A DNA stretch of 64,000 nucleotides from Cerrena zonata (GCA_038087015.1 JASBNA010000087.1:1-64000), one strand, 5' to 3'. Counted from the stretch's first letter, positions 33,528 through 47,390 are shown. The notes: generated by a model not told the origin, from the sequence alone. Translations and numbers: made by a program.

Positions 33528-36007
33528 TCAGCACGCCGGTCGAAAAGCAGTATCCGTAAGGTCTCGCAACTTCATTATTAGGTTGCTATTCACTGCTCCT
33601 CTGTGATCTTCATCCCAGTGTATATCTCCAAGTGCCTTCTTGGCACAGTGTAGCTTCAACAGAGAGATCCGCATCGGCATCTGAGGGGGGTCTCTATCCC
33701 GATTCAAAATATCCAATATCTCCGAGGTAAGTTTTCTCACTTCCTTTCTCCGATTTTTGATCGCCTCCGGAGATGCGAGGAGTAGCAGCATGGAAAATGT
33801 ATAGCAAAATGCAGCGAGATTCTTCTTGATCTTGCGCTCTTTTATAAATTCTTGCAGATGGCTGTTGGCGGAAGTGGGACCCGAGGAGCGAGGCCAGAAG
33901 TGCTCCCCTACGAGCCTCGTAATGGCAATCAGGCTATCTACAATGTCTATGGAGGGCATCAGGAATGCCTGATGTTTCGCATGATGGCTTATTGAGATCA
34001 CATACCTCCTCTCGCACCCCTGCAATAAAGCTCATACGTGTTGTAGTGATCAAATGAATCCTCGTTTGATGAAGAATAGAGCGTAAAAAAAATCGTTCTG
34101 GCTCCAACCTCATTGCCCACTAGCATGATTTTGAGAATAAGGGTAGGACCATGTCGATCATCCATTATGATCGAACGCAATGTGTCGGGCCATGCAGTAT
34201 CCGAGCCAGGAGTCCGATGTTTGTGGAGCAGGATAGTGTCAACTACGTCTTCCACCTTTTCCTTCGCTTCGGGGTTAAGTAGAACCCTCCATGAATCGCC
34301 GGCTTCACGGGTGGTCTCAGGCTGAGTTTCGAGACTTTTCTTGTAATATTCGTAAATCGTAAGGATTGGTATTCTGTCGGAACATTCGCAAATGATTCCT
34401 TTCAGTTGTTCGTCCAGAAACCGAGTATCAGAGGATACAATGATACCGATATCGTTATCGAAGTTACCAACGTCTTCCCGTACTATAGCATCTTCCTCCG
34501 GAAGACAGTTTAGTTTCGTAACCCAATTCATCACGAAATTGTAACTCCTGTGGATCTTCTCGTCGAGCCGCGCTATATAGGTTTTAGGACCAATATACCG
34601 CAAGAACCAGTAAATAGGTAGTAATGGGACAAGAGGTATGTGCGGTAGGATATAGAAAGTCTTGAGGGCACCCAGCAGCAGTTGAGGACGTAGGGTACGT
34701 AGATACGTGAGCGGCCGTTTGAGGATAGGTGTCTTGTAAGGACACTGAGATGATAACAGGGGTGCGATCGTCGTGAACACAAAAATTGCCAGCCAAACGA
34801 GCATTACTCCTGTGGTAGTCCATCCAACAATTGGGTTCAGTTGACGGAGGAACTCGCTCAAGCCGACAAAGAAGAGGATAACGGCGATCTGCAGGAGCAG
34901 TGGTAGAGCGGCGGCGAGCTCGAAGACTTGCCATTTCTCTATTCCCTCGGTGCGGAAAAATCGGATGCGCAAACGCAGCCATGGCGTTTGAGTATCTTGA
35001 GCCATGTATTCGTGAAACCACTGCTTCACAAGTATACCGAGTGAGGCAGTGATGAGACTGATCACGAGGCTGCACGACCAAAGCGTATTGATACGGACAA
35101 AGGAGACTGGCGTTGAGAACGATACTGAGGAAGAATTATATGATGGAATGGTCGAGTTGATGAAGTTCCCAGAGATGGCGAGAGTAGCCAGCTGAGACGA
35201 GATTTGTGTCAGAATCCGTGTATGTACGTCGCCAGGATCCTCTTGGAGATTTTGATATGTTTCGATGACAAATGCTGATAATACGGCCGAGAATAGACCA
35301 GCCTATTGCGGCACACTCGGTTAAGAACTGGATGTAAAGAAGGTAATGATACGCACAAATACCAGGAGTGTATCAATATCTTCCTTTGCGTCCCTAACCC
35401 TCTCTTCGTCGTACTTGTGGTACATATCAGACAGTCTCGCCCATCCTTTCCTATCCGGCTCAATCTGGACTTTCGGTATCGCATCTGACTTCTGGCCCCA
35501 GTCAAGATACAGTGAGCGATCATTTTTCGACAGTATAAAATAAGCAAATTACCTTTGCGTCGGATTTATTCACAATCCTGTTTGCGGGTGGTTCGGGCAC
35601 AGGTACTTGTACGTTAGTTGCCCTGCTTACCTCCTCGTTGTTCTCCTGAGATGTGGTTGTTGCAAGTTGACTAGGTTGACCACTCGATGCTTGTGAACAC
35701 TGAATAGCAAGATATACGTTAGAGATTGTTTGGGCGGGTACGAATGAGAGTTACTTGCCCGTTTCACTTCGTCTCCCCCCTCGATATTAGCGCATTGTGT
35801 GTCATCTACACACGTAGACCTGGCCGGGGAAAACTTCCTGGAGTTTCTGGAGTTTCTTCTGTTGCGAGCCTTTTTGGAACCCGTACCAGAAACAGAAGGC
35901 GGGCGTGATACGTCATCAGGCTGCTGAGGTGGATTATGTTCCGGGTGTACAGGAATATTTTCGAGAGGCGAAGTAGCGGGATGTTGGTCCTTAGATGATA
36001 ACGACAT
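33528..36007 (-). CDS. DUF6535 membrane protein 1
   Basis: The start ATG at 36007 (MSLSSKDQHPATS) opens a basic, disordered N-terminus (KKARNRRNSRNSRKFSPAR) spread over small exons. Next is the DUF6535 signature IEPDRKGWARLSDMYHKYDEERVRD...EDIDTLLVF, an intron precisely after LLVF, and AGLFSAVLSAFVIETYQNLQ. Four hydrophobic segments follow: LFSAVLSAFVI, SLVISLITASLGILV, LAAALPLLLQIAVILFFVGL and GVMLVWLAIFVFTTIAPLL. Then comes SSQCPYKTPILKRPL and a soluble region of about 370 residues ending at 33528. The last intron (about 33960-34020) precedes DIVDSLIAITRLVGEHFWP. DUF6535 proteins are common in Agaricomycetes and their function is unknown. Compared with its paralogues, about five residues are missing in IMDDRHGPTLILK. 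Confidence 0.85.
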
Positions 36008-37691
36008 CGTGAGGACAACCAGATGGGAGGAGGAGGAGAATAACTGTGAGTTCCGTGAGTCGCCTCCAACCCTCTTATATATATATATATACATGCTTTG
36101 GGAAGCGTTTAGAAGCACATACCTGTTTGACAGATTGACAGAACGTAAAGCGATGCATGCAGTCTTCAAGTGGAGATATTCACCAGACGTACATCCCAGC
36201 GACAAAAGAAGCTTGCACTGACACTGTTCCATTGCTTCTACTGTCAACAGGGAATCCCCCACCCAGATTTGTGAAAACAGAGTTCTGTCCGTCAATTGGA
36301 ACTTGAACGTAGGTTCAACGCAGTATAGCACGAACGTATGGGACTGGAAGGTTTGGTTCGAAGAGCTTTCTGCTTGTCCGTGATAGCGCCGGGGACAAGA
36401 GAGATGTATACAAATGATGTATGTTTACGAAGGGACGTTGGAGTTGCTCGTCGAAGACTCGATCAGATCGTTACAAAGGGGGTACATCGTGACTCGAATC
36501 GCGAAGTCCTAAGTACAGGCGTGCGTACTATCCATCAGTATTAGTATTATGTTATATTCCTAGACAATATCCACGTACTTACCTCGTGCTCACGTTGTAC
36601 TGCAGTCTTCGACCATACCCACTGAGAATTGGCTAGTGAATATCTGCTGTACAGATGGGACGCGATAGAGGTAGCGTGGTTGTTAGGTAAGCTATCTGTA
36701 CTCCGAGTGAGGCAGCTAAAAACCGAATATTTCACTCATAGCACACGTAGTACTACATGTTCGCAGCTGTAGAGTACATGGAGCCATGAGAGGCACCAAG
36801 ACGATGAAAAAACAAAGGTCACGGTGCAGTGTACACAACTGAACAGACGCGAGAGATGTTGCAGACTTGCAGTGATCATGGCGGATTGGACTACATGAAT
36901 GGATTGCTCGGATAGTTTGATCCCATATCCGCAAAGAGACGATGGACAAGAGACAGCTGGCCAGACATAGGGTATAGACAGTAGGCGAGTGATATGCCCA
37001 ACGTTCAAGACGGAGCGAGTAGATGAGAGGATTCCCTGCGTGTCTTGATTAAAGTACTGTAGCTTTGTAGGAAGGGTACTAACCGTCAAATTTCGGGACC
37101 TCAACAAAACCTTGGGCGACCTTAAAATTGACGAACCGGTGCCAATTACCACCACCCGTGCATCGGGGTCGACTAACACACTCCAAGACGTTCCGGTCGC
37201 AGATGGAGATGTTGATGAAGAATCCGACCTCGAGAACGATGAAGATGACGACATAGGCCTGGTCAATATTTTGACAAGGCCCCGCGATGACGATGGAGGG
37301 TTTACGGTTGAGCGGGATGTTGGTGTTGATTTCACCTCTGCTGAGCTCCGGGATTTTTTTAATCAGACAAGCCTCTGCACATACCTGTCACTGAACCGAC
37401 TCCCCAAGCCCCAACACAATCATCTGAGTCTTCCCAACATGCACTAACCGAGGCAGACTAGATGGAATTCTAATTACTTTATGTTTTGTTAATAACATGT
37501 TAATAACCTACTTTTTCGTTATAAACTCTTTCCTAAAATGGAATATTAAGTTTATAACTGTTATTAACGAGGTTCCATGGGTTATTCACACAACACTAGC
37601 CCCGGCGCGTAGAAGGGTTGAGACAATCCGAACCTCTCTCTCCCTCCACCTCCACAGATCTCTGACATCTATTCACTATTTACTATTCACC
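36008..37691. other. Long 5' spacer of DUF6535 gene 1, with a possible ORF fragment
   Basis: 36200-37060 resembles 56260-56760 (upstream of the region of DUF6535 gene 4) and parts of 41800-41950 and 53330-53570, so upstream DNA was copied with the genes. A (TA)n tract lies at about 36075. At 37075-37447 an open plus-strand frame encodes an acidic protein fragment (DVDEESDLENDEDDDIG, then VDFTSAELRDFF). It may be the remnant of a transposon or host exon but lacks a clear gene structure. Confidence 0.5.
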
Positions 37692-38731
37692 ATGACTGGT
37701 GAGCCGAATCTTGCAAATATTGTAGTAAGTCCCAATCCTCCTTCGCCCACTGATCAAGTCTCACACGTTTTCCAGCCTGCCAATGCTTTCGTAAATGTAA
37801 CACTCTCTGGCGTGGCCCCATGCGATATCCACCTTACTCGTGGAAAACCTAGACGCAATAGACCTAAAATAGACGAACAATGTAAAGGTAGACCTCCGAA
37901 ACGCCTCCCATCGAAACTCCCTCCACCTGGAACCATGGAACTTACTCTGCGTCTCGGCCAAAAGATTGGCAGTGGCGCTGCTGGTCAAGTCTACGAAGCT
38001 GTGATACAGTATGACCAATCTAGCCCAGAACTACGCGATATGACTATGCCTCCTCTGGTCGTCAAGGTCTCCAGACCTTCTAAAGCAAACAGCGTTGCTC
38101 GCGAGGCTTATTACTACGAAGAGATGGAGTGTTTGCAAGGCTGCGTCATCCCCAGGTACTACGGCCTATACGAGACCGCAATCCCTGCAGCTTGTGATTT
38201 TGAACCATGGTCCAAAAATAAGGCATACTGCAACCAAGACACTTGTCGGCCACACGAGATTCTTGCTACACCCTCTGAGGGTACTCAAGTGCTCAGCCAA
38301 CCCGATCGAAGGTCGAAGATGCCTTGCTCTTCATCTCGACTAAATATTCTTATTCTGGAACGCGTAGAAGGAAACTTGTCGCTCGCGCGAGACCGCTCGG
38401 ATGATCTCCGGTCAGTTTTTTTTCCTTTCTTGTCATTTACTCATTACTCATAATCAGTAGATTGGAACTCGAAGAAATCTATGAACATCTTGCAACAATC
38501 GGTGTTGACCACGGTGACGTGCGGTATCGAAATATTCTCCAAGCTCCTGCTGGCCCCAACTCACTTCCACCTGCTCTATCGCCGTGGACGCAGGACACAT
38601 ATGCATATCGGATAGTGGATTTTGATGTCGCGACAAAGACGAACATTGGTTTCTCGCAGTTGGCACACCAGTTTCACCAGAGCCTAAACGTCCTACTATA
38701 CAATTTACCCCATGACTACAAGAAACACTAG
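37692..38731 (+). CDS. Short fungal protein-kinase-like protein
   Basis: The start ATG at 37692 (MTGEPNLANIV) is followed by one intron at about 38409-38457. It encodes about 330 residues. Visible kinase landmarks are the Gly-rich loop IGSGAAGQVYEA, the Lys in LVVKVSRP, the helix-C Glu in REAYYYEEME, a hinge-like LILERVEG, the catalytic loop HGDVRYRNIL and the metal site DFD in place of DFG. About 40 residues follow the DFD, so most of the C-lobe is missing. Such short kinase-like proteins are frequent in mushroom genomes; activity is uncertain. It is the only complete plus-strand gene within the minus-strand array and is not duplicated here. The gap to the next gene (38732-39370) shows nothing. 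Confidence 0.8.
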
Positions 38732-39370
38732 TTGTCACTTGTTTGCGTTATTTCTTGTTCTTCATCCCTACAAGTTCTGATTAATCCGTTGTTAGCGATA
38801 TGACTGCTAGCGGTATGGATTATGTAGTCACTAGTCGAGCTCATATGAACAGTTGTTTTCTTTACCGGGATCGCAAATCAATACCCTCGACAAGTTTCTC
38901 ATATTGTAAATGGAGTCCGGTGCGATATTGGCTTCTTTTCAATAACTTCAAAGAGGGTAACTTTACCGCGTTGCTCCGGTGAACAATATTCATCACTTGA
39001 AACTCAAATCCATTCGTTCTCCAGCAGTCAGTGATGATCGATGATCGATGACTGATGATCCTCCACAAATCATCGAGCACAAGAACATCATGTTACATAA
39101 GAATCTTTCGTACCCGCCACCCGGATTCTTCGCCTGAGTAGGTGAGATATATGTTTGAGACCAGGTTCAACTGCATACAATCAGCGCATACATGCACCAA
39201 TAGAGGAAGCGATAAATAATAGTTCGATGAATCACCTCGATCCTCATGAATGTGACTAAACAGATACGGTGTCCGTTTCGTTGGATGACCTGGGATATCA
39301 ACGTCAGACTTCATTAGGCAATGGATCAACGTACACGTACACATCAACTTGAACTTGAAGGCGACATATT

Positions 39371-41481
39371 TCAAGGTCGACAAAAAACTTGTCGAGAAAC
39401 ACTGTTCCTATGCTCTCGCAGCTTCGTTACTAGGTTGCTATCAACTGCCCCTCCGTGATATTGATCCTGCATCGCTTGAAGTGTGTCCTCGGCCCAGTCT
39501 AGCTGCCAGAAAGTAATCGGAGTTGAATTCTGGAGGAGGTCCGTATCCCGATTCAAAATATCCACTATATCCGAGGTTAACTTCCGCACTTCCCCTTCCC
39601 GATTCCAGATTGCCTCTGGAGATGTGAGGAGTAGCAGTATGGAAAATATGTAGCAAAAGGCAGCTAGATCCTTCCTGATATGTTGCTCTTCTATGAGATT
39701 CTGTATAGTATGCATATGGTTGTTGGCGGAAGTGGGACTTGAAGAGTGAGGCCAGAAGTGCTCCCCTACCAGCCTAGTGATCGAAATCAGGTTGTCCACT
39801 ATATCTATGGAGGTGTCAGATGGCGAGCGAAACTCCATATTAATCGCCTTTCGAGACCACGTACCTTCTTTCGTACCTTTATGGCAAAGCCCCCACATGC
39901 CACCGTGATTGAATGACTTCTGGGATGCTGAAGAGTATAGCATCAAGAAGACCATCCCGGCTCCGACCTCGATATCCGCTTGCATGAGTGTGGTGATAAG
40001 AGCTGGCAGCTGGTTCCACAATGGTCCAGCTTTACCATCCATCATAATAGATCGCAATACAACGGGCCATGCCGTATCCGAGCTGAAATTTTGGTGTTTG
40101 TGAAGGAGGATAGTTCCAAATACGTCTTTCACCCGATCCTTTGCTTCGGAACTAAGTACAACCGTCCAAGTTGAAGAGCCATCGGTTTCGCGGCTGGTTC
40201 CAGCCTCGAGACTCTGCTTGTAATATCCATAAATCGTAGAGATTGGTATCCTATCGGAGCATTCACAAATGGTTCGTTTCAGTTGTTCATCCCGAAACAG
40301 GGAGTCGGAGGATACGATGATGTCAATATCTGAGTGATCACTATCATGTATCTTCGTTTCGTCTGGATACCACCGCTTTGGATCCACCTTGTGTTCATGA
40401 AACTTCGATAACAGACGATTGAATGTCTTTGAAACACGAGAGTGGAGATGACCTAAAGTTGCTTTGTATATCTTTAAAACGTGAGAGAAAAGATACTCCG
40501 TCATTAAATTAGTACTGATTCTGTGGGATGTAAGTGCGTGGAGTAGCTGGGAGCATAGACACGTTATAGATCCTACAAGAATGGTCAAGCATTTTTGGAA
40601 AGCAGGTCGTAAGTATTCGAGTGGCCTTTTGAGGATCGGTGTCTTGTAAGGACACTGGGATGACAATATAGGTGCGATTGTCGTGAAAATGAAACTCGCC
40701 AGCCAAGCGAGCATCACTCCGGTGGTAACCCATCCAACAATTGGGTTGAGCTGACGAAGGAACTCGCTGAGGCCGATGAAGAAGAGGAGAAGGGCCACCT
40801 GCAAAATAAGCGGCAACGCAGCAGCGAGCTCGAAGACTTGCCATTTCTCCAATCCCTCGGTACGGAAGAATCGGATGCGTAAACGCACCCACGGCGTTTG
40901 AGTGTCTTGAGCCATGTACTCATGAAACCACTGCTTCACGAGTATGCCAAGCGATGCAGTTATCAGGCTTAGCACAAGGCTGCAAGACCAGAGGGTGTTG
41001 ATTCGGATAAAGGACACTGGAGCAGAGAATGAGGAAGACAACATTGAAGAGGGGAGAGGCATGGTGGAGTTGATCAAGTTCCTAGAAATAGCGAGACTGG
41101 CTAGCTGAGATGATATCTGTGTCAGAATGCGTGTATTCTCATCTGCAGGATCTTGAAGATTTTGGTAGGTTTCAATTACGAACGCCGATAACACGGCCGA
41201 GAATAGACCAGCCTATAGTTCGTCAATTACCTGATAGCTAAATATAAAGGAGACATAATGATACGCACGAACACCAGGAGTGCATCGATGTCTTCGTTTA
41301 CTGCCTTGATCCTTTCTTCGTCGTACTTGTGGTACATCTCAGATAGCCTTGCCCATCCTTTCTGATCGGGCTCTATCTGGACTTTGTGTATCACGTCTGG
41401 CTTGGGCTAGACTCAAGGCGGAGTGAGTAATCAGGTTTCGACCATAACGTTGGGATATACCTTTGGGTCAGGGTCATTCAT
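39371..41481 (-). CDS. DUF6535 membrane protein 2
   Basis: The start is a minimal N-terminus MNDPDPK at 41481, then an intron and PKPDVIHKVQIEPDQKGWARLSEMYHKYDEERIKAV...LLVF, then the conserved intron (about 41214-41270). The main exon begins at AGLFSAVLSAF and runs to about 39866. The transmembrane plan matches paralogue 1. A 60-nt intron with no stop codon (39804-39865, donor GTACGTGG, acceptor CTCCATAG) precedes DIVDNLISITRLVGEHFWP. The protein ends at 39371 with SVSRQVFCRP. It lacks the long basic N-terminus of paralogue 1. The open frame appears intact. Confidence 0.84.
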
Positions 41482-42639
41482 ACCTTGAGTTCGAGCAAAC
41501 TTCACGGGGGAGGAAAGTCAATAACTATGGACCGCTTTCACACCTCTGCGTACATATACCTGATTGGCATGTTGTATAGATGCATCAGGAGGCGTTAGGG
41601 GTAGACATTTGTTTGACAGATTGACAGACACAAAGTGGCATCTGTGAGATATTCAAGCAGTAGTGTTTCATTCAGTCCGAAATCATTATTCATGGTGAGA
41701 ACTCACCGTTCACAAGTACCGCACCTATCACAGCGGTATTTATGACAAGTGGCACGACTTTCCTTCTGCTGTCAACCAGTCCATCACATTGTGCACATAA
41801 GGTCGCCGTGGTACTTGTGAAAGCGGTGTTCACACTCCTTTGGGACATTGAGAGCAAAGAGATTTCCGATTGAGTGTGAAAGTGTCAAGGACAAGAGCGG
41901 TGCATGCGAATGATAGAGTACGTATATATACGATTAGGCAGGAGGCACCGAATCACTAGAAAGTTAATTGGGGTACTGTAAAAGGTCTCATCCATGACGT
42001 TGGTCCTGGAACAATATCGGAAACATACCAAGCGGCAAGGGTCACTCTAGGATCTTCCGATAATGACTCGGAAAGATAATAGTAAACTTGACGTTCATGT
42101 CATCGGGTTTCCTTGTTTCTATCTCGATAGAATTGTGATGTCGTTACTGTGACCATGGCCTGTGGATCAATCCAACGACCCTATGAAAGAATGTATTCAA
42201 GTTTGCCTGCCCAGAGTAGAAAAAATAATGCATCGATTTGATTGGTTGAGGGTGAACTTGAGACGATGTGTAGATAGCGCAGTAGCAGACAAAGTTGTTC
42301 GTGTACACGACTCTTCGTTGATTGAAGAAATTGTGACTTAGACAGATCAACCAAGTCCGATTAGGCACTCGGCAAGTAGTTGGAATGGGTATTAGGTCGA
42401 CCGTATGGTCGAACAAGAAGTAATGGCACATTGGACGGGTGGATGGACATCGACGCTGGTGCAGGTGAGTGAAGAGGTATAGCTTGTACGAGGGGATTGT
42501 GGCACAACTCCCGACCTACCCCAGCTAGACCTTTTTACGAAAGAAATGAACAATGCATACTCGAAGCATTGTAGAGGGAGAAACCGAACAACAGTCAGGA
42601 CCTGAATACGACTCGTTGTTGAGAATACGTCCAAAGATG

Positions 42640-43120
42640 CGTCAACTCCGCTGTCTGCAGTTCGATTTTCGAATCGTATCCCAAGCAGATAATGTGATAC
42701 TTACCAGAACCTGATAGCTTCCCCTCTCAATACCAAGCTCTAATGTTAGGTCGGCAAGCCCACACAAACGACCAATCTCCATACGGTCATCGTCACGGTT
42801 CCTCGATCGAGTGTAAGGCGGTAGCATCAGTAGGTCCAGGAGTTTCATCTGACATCGCGGTGCAGGTAGTTGGGAACCCGCGAATGGATTAGATAGGAGG
42901 GATTGTGACCTCTGAGACGACTATGTCATGTCCCAGCGATATAGATATAGACGTGCGTTATCTTCCTCTGTAAGCTCTATGGTTGGCTTGACAATGCAGA
43001 ATGTTCCTCAATTGAGTGCTAGGATTTAGCCAGTGGGACTAATAGCACAAAAACTCGCGTATTCATCTAGAAAACGAGGCACAAGTAAGGAAGAAGGGGG
43101 TCTGATACCGAGTGCCATGA
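42640..43120 (-). pseudogene. Degraded exon of unrecognised family, copy 1
   Basis: Read from MALGIRPPSSLL near 43120, the frame matches the intact 142-codon exon at 54393-54821 (PRFLDEYAS, IELTEEDNARLYL, CGLADLTLELG) but contains several stops. The matching splice donor and downstream acceptor are still visible near 42715 and 42658. Confidence 0.55.
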
Positions 43121-43254
43121 TAGTGTGAGATCAGTGAAACAGATGGGATGAGGAGTGAGCCAGTCTGAGTCAGCCAAGGAAATTTAGAGTGAGATGAATC
43201 AATGACTTGTCATAGTGCTACAACTATAGCCTCAAAATCGATTTCGAGTTGTGT

Positions 43255-43800
43255 TAGAATCGCGAGCATTGTGGCGCTGCTCCTTTTGGCAGTCTCTCGG
43301 GCCGTGAGTCCGTAAGGTGAATGTCACTGACCACCACTAACGTTCCTCTCATCGCTCTTCCCCTGAGCAACCGGTCAGGTATACCCGTACCGGCACCTAG
43401 GTGTTTCGAATGCTCAAGCGATTGCCTTCTCAGATTGTAGTACCTCAAAGCTTGGAGGAAGCACGAATCCCTCCATTGGACCTGGTCGCAGAGGATGACA
43501 TTACTTGGAAGAGAGTGCAGCTCGATAAGCTCTCACTCGTCCTGTGCTCCTACTCTCGGTAAGTCCATCTCCTGCGCTGAAAATGCCCACCATACCACTA
43601 GTTAGTCAGGTTTCCATTCGGTCTCCAAAATACCATTTTCGACGGTTGTCTCTCCTATTATCTGGTATATTCTATTTGACAGCGTGGACTTGATCTAGAC
43701 ACATCTTGCTTCCGAAAGGATATCGGTTTGGTACGGTGTCGATCGACGTGGACAATAATTCTGTAGAAATGCAAGCTGTCAAGTGGAGATCACAATAAAA
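43255..43800. repeat. Three-copy spacer block, copy 1
   Basis: It begins GCATTGTGGCGCTGCTCCTTTTGGC...CTCGGGCCGTGAGTCCG. The same start and the same later blocks (GGTTTGGTACGGTGTCGATCGACGTGG) recur at 48595-49620 and 54955-56090. No coding sense could be found; it may be an old gene or element relic. Confidence 0.7.
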
Positions 43801-44050
43801 ATGAAGTGTGGTAGTACGTCAGACCCGACTCATACACTGAGTGAGAAAGATAAGCATATGAATACCAATATTATATTATTACAAATATAGGTACTGCGTT
43901 CGTGTTCACTCAAATACACAGTATAAAAACATAGTATGCATGGCAAATCGTAGACATGCACACGAAGGAGGGGCTTTAACGAACCATATGCATTCGGTCC
44001 GTTTTCCAAGTAGATGCTTTACATGCTGGTCCCCATTATATATAGTTTAA

Positions 44051-47000
44051 CTATATAGGCATATTGGGGGATTGTTTCGCCTTCATCCATTTAGACCACT
44101 TCCCTTCCGGATCTGTACAATTCGAATCCATGGTCAACACAATATGAGAGTTATCTCCGTCGTCCACTAGGGAAGACATCTCAGACGTCTTCAAGTGCGA
44201 CGCGATAACACCATTCCATGGCAACGCTCGTTGAGATTCCTTCACCCGTACGAGAAATGAAGCGAGTTGCATTGCTTCGTAGGGAACAGTTATGTCGTAT
44301 ACGCGAATAGCCCGTTGATAGACATACGTCCTCTGCAAATGGTAAAGAGGTTCAGTCTCACATGCCTATACACCAGAGAAAGCACAAGATCTCACATTAT
44401 TCTCTGACGATCGCCAGGCCATGAGGACACCACACCGCGCTCCACCGATGAGAAGACCCCATACTGGATGGTCCTTGATGCCGAGATGAGCATACAGATC
44501 GACAGCAGACCCAAGATGAATAGACATTCTTTGCGTGGAATCCCAATAACCCTCAGATTTTTCCATACACAGTGCTATGATGAAGGGCAGCATGAAGGGA
44601 CCATCAGAGTTTGTCAGTGGAATAGAGCTCGAGGATGCTGAAGCCGATGTAAATAGTTCGGACGCCTCTTGCATTGGAGTGGGGGCCTCGTCTAGCCTCC
44701 ATTTTAGTTCGTAATCCTTGGACCAACGACCGGGATATCGGTTCTGAAGTGGAACAAATACTTGAGGGATATCACACGAAAGGTTCGTTTTGCTAGGTAG
44801 GGAGGCTTCTGGGACAACAAAGGAGCAGTCTGATGAGCATGAAACCGTTCTAGAGTTTCGGTAACCGGAAGGTGTCTCGAAAACAGCAGGTCGAAGTGCA
44901 ATTATATCGCATAGTCCTTCCCAAGGTTCTGTCCGAGCACGCTGCAGTATCATTTCAGAGAAGATATGGTCTTCTAGCTCACAGATTGAGTATATGTGGC
45001 GGTACGTCCCAAACATAATGCTTAGAGCACCGGTCATGCTAGGATCGAGCGACATTATCGCATCCGTTGAACAACGAGACATCATATCGCGTGACAATGC
45101 TTTCGTGTATTCCTTGAATTCCTCAACCGTCATGGTAGGTGGCTGGCTGCTGTCCACGCTATGTAGAATATCTTGAAGCATATCCACATGACGATTCCTC
45201 GATATGCGTGCCTTGACGTCAAAACTGGATACCTTTAGTTTGTTGTATGAAATGAATAACACAATCATACCATAAATCAATATCATTATCTGCAGGACCG
45301 CCCTTAGAACAAAAGGCAGCGAAGAAATATTCCCAGATGTGCCGATAGATACTAGGCTCCTTCTCTTCATTTCGTGGTATGCAAGAAAGATAATGTGATG
45401 GGAGGAGAATGATATCCAGTTTCTTTTCGAGAAGGGAAACCAAATTCTCCTCAAGTAGTCTTGGGGTAGATCCTTCATTGAGCGATCGCTGATTCTGCTC
45501 TACCAAGGTGCGACAATATTTTTCCAGCGGTTGGCTACAAAAGCAAGATAGATCGTATTCCTACAAACAAAGTCAATATCGGAGCAACAGGAATTGATGT
45601 AAACCTACAGTTGAGTTCCACTTCTGAACAGCTGTGCCACCACTAAGTGCGCTGTACAAATTGTGCATGATCGTCATGTGTTCTTGATGAGGAAGGGTTT
45701 TGTGCGGAGATGAATTACCAATCATAACGACGTCACGCTCGAACAGAAAGGAATCCAGTAGGAGCGGCCTGCTAGAGGGTATGACAGACAACATGTGTAA
45801 GCCTTCGTCAACCCCTTTTTCTTCATCCTCAGAAGAGGAGCTGTGGCTTTGATTCAAAAGTGAGTCTAAGATTGTGAACAACTTGAATGGAGAAGGATTG
45901 ATACTAACTCGGTTGAGGTGTGCTCATCTTTATCAAAGGTTAGTCTGCGCGTGGTGACACTTCCATCACTTCGATGACCTCCACCTTGGACAACACCAAT
46001 AGGATACCGGCAGACGGCGGGACATGAACTCGATCTGAACTTTTGGTTAGAAAGCGATGGCAATTACATTGTATTATTGTAACTTGGACCTACCTGGAAT
46101 GCTTTTGCCTGATAGGAAGGTTCATTAGCCAACGTGCAACCTTTACGATTGATGCTTTATGTGGTTTCGGCCTTGCAAGGGCGATATGGTCAAGACACCA
46201 ACAAAACTTCCGTATACGAGGAGTACACATTGCCAGCGATATCCTTCGCCCATGAGCACGAAGGCTAAAAATAAATCGTGCAAAATTATGTGCTTCAGAT
46301 AGATTTCTCAAGTCGTACTGAGTATTTCTTGTAGAGTATGCGATATGCGCAATCGGCTAAGCCACATGTTATTGAAAATATTAGACATTAAGAAATAGGA
46401 GGGACGTACAACCTTGGCCGTTGTATCCAACCAGCCGAAATGTACAAGTACCACTGAGCTGCTACCGGAAATCTCAACGCCGATCAGCGGCTCGTCAATA
46501 GACAAGACAAAACGTTGGTAAAGAGCACTAATCATGAGATACTTTATGTTAGTGCTCTCAGCAGCGACGAGAAGCGGTACATCGACTCCATCAGCAAGGT
46601 TTCTATTGAGAAGAATATGAGTATCTGGTGGGAATGGGGCAGGGGGTGCAGGGGACTGCGAAGCCGTCTCGCCTCCCGATTGACTTGTTTTGTCTCCCAA
46701 TTGACTCGTCTCATGTTCCGATTGACTTGTCTCGTTTCCTGAGTGACCTGTCTCATTCCCTGAGTGACTTGTCTCGCCTCCCGAGGGACTGGGATCCAAA
46801 GAAATATAGCTTAGTTCCTCAACTGTGTCCACAGGTGATCGGGGGAAAGGGTTCGATTCAGCTAAGCAAGGAGCAATAACTCGTTCTTCATCCAGCATGT
46901 TAGCAGTATTGTCGAAGCGTAACAGAGCTAGCATCAACGCATGCCCATCCATAACATCGCCAGAACCATGAAACTCATTCAGACGGGGTAGGAGGAAGGG

Positions 47001-47390
47001 AGTGTCAACGCTGAGAGATTGCATCAATTTCAAGGAACACTCAGAGTAAAGAACTACGCACATTGTCCAAATATCTCCAGACACGAAGCTACTTAACGCA
47101 GACAGGAAAGAACAGATAATCGACTTCGTCACCGGACTTCCGTCAACTCGACATAACTCTTGCACCGTGATACGTAGTAGACCAGTAACCTGAGACAGCT
47201 GAGTACTACCCTCTTTGTTCTCTGTAGAACGTAGCGACACGTCAACAGTCATGGCTCCTATATTGATGTTACGTCTGTTGCTCAGGAAAGGACGGTACAA
47301 TACCTTACCTATCTGTTGGAAGATTGCATCCGCATCTTCGGCTCGAGTCATAAGGTTCATAGAATGTGGTACATAGTCAGGTAGTGCCAT
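44051..47390 (-). CDS. Gene A': large unrecognised protein, full-length paralogue
   Basis: The start is MALPDYVPHSM at 47390; upstream in-frame stops fix it. Exon order and intron positions parallel gene A, with the first exon ending near 46421. Repeats of type TSQSGGET/TSHSGNET number about six and differ from A in sequence. The centre contains HEWD-poor helical segments; the C-terminal HPVWGLLIGGARCGVLMAW and VPYEAMQLASFLVRVKE blocks are conserved. It ends SSLVDDGDNSHIVLTMDSN...SPNMPI at 44051, 30 residues beyond the end of A. Identity with A is high (near nine residues in ten by eye). A small DUF6535 exon relic lies just upstream. The family and function are unknown to me. Confidence 0.7.

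Larger units (their letters stand above)
41482..44050. other. Spacer between DUF6535 gene 2 and gene A'
   Basis: No intact gene is seen. It is a mosaic of duplicated blocks: 41500-41960 matches 52860-53580, 42150-43140 matches 54010-54830 (relic exons, annotated separately) and 43255-43800 matches two other spacer copies. Confidence 0.65.

Noticed and set aside
37075..37447. Acidic plus-strand frame as an independent gene
   Set aside because: No convincing start, splice sites or homologue; kept only as a possible fragment within the spacer.
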